Of a stretch of 64,000 nt of DNA, positions 63,233 through 64,000 are shown piece by piece. The DNA is taken from NCBI GenBank assembly GCA_004010535.1, contig RQYE01000010.1, positions 1-64,000 on the forward strand, in the 5' to 3' direction. This DNA comes from Coriobacteriales bacterium OH1046. GTDB taxonomy: Bacteria; Actinomycetota; Coriobacteriia; Coriobacteriales; Atopobiaceae. The position numbers were made by a program, and so were the translations under genes. How positions within the stretch are numbered: position 1 is the stretch's first letter; every line of letters begins with the position of its first letter. The notes beneath the pieces are model-generated. The model searched no databases. It was not told the origin of the DNA and worked only from the letters and a program-made list of their open reading frames with translations.

Positions 63233-64000
63233 ATGCTGTTCGGCGAGAGGTTTCGCACGAAGTACGCGCTCACCGAGGCCGGCGAGGCTAACGTCAAGAA
63301 GGGGGTTTTCTGGACTGTAGTCACGAACCTGCTGGTCATGGCGGGCATCTCCTTCCTCTACCTGCTTATGCGGGATTTCATGGCAACGCTTGCCGATGGC
63401 GCGCCGCTTCCCGCCGCGCTGCCCTACATCGCGGGTGCCGCGGCCTTCGCCGTGCTGTCGTATCTTACGCACTACCAGCAGTACCACTACACCTATTCGG
63501 TGGTCTACGATGAGGTCGGCGCCGTCCGCACCAACCTTGCCGAACGTCTCCGCAAGCTCCCGCTCTCGTTCTTCTCGCGCCGTGATCTCGCCGAGCTCAC
63601 CGAGACGATGATGAGCGATGTCGATCGTCTGGAGCATGTGTGGAGCCATGTCTTGGGATACCTCTACGGCGGCTACATCTCAACGACGGTCATCGCCGTG
63701 ATGGCCCTCGCCTATGATTGGCGCCTCGCCCTCGCGTGCCTGTGGGGCGTGCCCGTGGCATTCGCCCTGCTCTTCGGCTCGCGCAGGATCTTCGCTTCCT
63801 ATGGGTTCCGGGCCAAGAAGGCCGGCCTTGCCGTTGCCGATGGCATCCAGGAGACGATCGAGGAGATGCGCGAGATTCGCGCCACCAATCAGGAGGCCCG
63901 CTATCTTGCCCGTGTCAACGGGAGCATCGACGAGCTCGAGTGCCGTATGAAGTCCGCCGAGCTGCGCACGGGCATCTTCGTCAACGCGGCGAGCGTCATC
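63233..64000 (+). CDS. ABC exporter half-subunit, IrtB/YbtQ-like (cut by window edge)
   Basis: Starts at ATG 63233, directly after the previous stop, and runs off the window; 256 residues are seen. These are membrane helices 1-4 and the coupling region PLSFFSRRDLAELTETMMSD, with TIEEMREIRATNQEARYL. The ATPase domain lies beyond the window. It must be the partner of the previous gene in a heterodimer. Confidence 0.8.
   Translation, partial: MLFGERFRTKYALTEAGEANVKKGVFWTVVTNLLVMAGISFLYLLMRDFMATLADGAPLPAALPYIAGAAAFAVLSYLTHYQQYHYTYSVVYDEVGAVRTNLAERLRKLPLSFFSRRDLAELTETMMSDVDRLEHVWSHVLGYLYGGYISTTVIAVMALAYDWRLALACLWGVPVAFALLFGSRRIFASYGFRAKKAGLAVADGIQETIEEMREIRATNQEARYLARVNGSIDELECRMKSAELRTGIFVNAASVI

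Noticed and set aside
61403-63649. 748-residue minus-strand frame opposite the ABC exporter genes
   Set aside because: Longest frame in the window, but rich in His, Arg, Glu and Gly without motifs; the plus-strand genes have all ABC signatures.

Overview
The window looks like chromosome of a high-GC gut actinobacterium of the class Coriobacteriia, most like Collinsella. This is inferred from GC-rich codon use, strong Shine-Dalgarno sites with frequent GTG/TTG starts, and the gene content (DUF4012, DUF5067 lipoprotein, [FeFe] hydrogenase, several PTS loci). I saw no tRNA or rRNA gene.

Layout. 1-1634: DUF4282 membrane protein (minus, cut by the window edge) and a dTDP-glucose 4,6-dehydratase. 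2539-14121: one long plus-strand surface-polysaccharide operon: Wzz-like co-polymerase, BY-kinase, CpsB phosphatase, a LoaP/NusG-type antiterminator, priming sugar-phosphate transferase, three glycosyltransferases, EpsG-like polymerase, pyruvyl transferase, flippase, and a split F420-dehydrogenase-beta/ferredoxin pair. The first genes are GC-rich; the variable part from about 5.5 kb is AT-richer. 14.1-15.0 kb: insertion-sequence debris. 15034-21900: an AT-richer catabolic island with a lactose/cellobiose-type PTS, two SIS-domain proteins, two Amidohydrolase_2 paralogues (one stripped of every metal ligand) and a divergent DeoR regulator. 21.9-26.3 kb: a graveyard with an IS21 istA remnant, a frameshifted nuclease/STAND-NTPase (probably a dead anti-phage gene), an IS21 end and a dead HAD phosphatase. 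26372-30886: PRD regulator, fructose-type PTS and KDPG-aldolase-like enzyme. 31.3-35.75 kb: IS3 and IS21 remnants, a two-repeat orphan type I-E CRISPR, an intact DUF4143 ATPase and a dead relative.

35775-43746: MFS transporter plus CrtI-like oxidoreductase, DUF4012 protein, a secreted protein lying between two copies of a 240-bp palindromic element, an Abi/HEPN protein and a cold-shock protein. 43768-50426: TPR-like protein, HAD phosphatase, MetA (acetyl-CoA type), then a kinase between two paralogous HTH-like proteins and a lipoprotein. Two promoters here share a 15-bp palindrome at identical spacing. 50981-54555: NuoF/GltD-like flavoprotein plus [FeFe] hydrogenase. 54800-56567: cysK-cysE behind what reads as a complete ribosome-mediated cysteine attenuator with a five-cysteine leader peptide. 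56632-64000: FKBP isomerase (minus), then two pairs of ABC exporter half-subunits with YbaN/DUF454 and YgbA-like proteins between them, probably a metal or haem related locus.

Most worth a second look: the cysteine attenuator, the flipped palindromic elements, the PTS/SIS/amidohydrolase pathway with its pseudoenzyme, and the HTH-kinase-HTH module with its shared operator.
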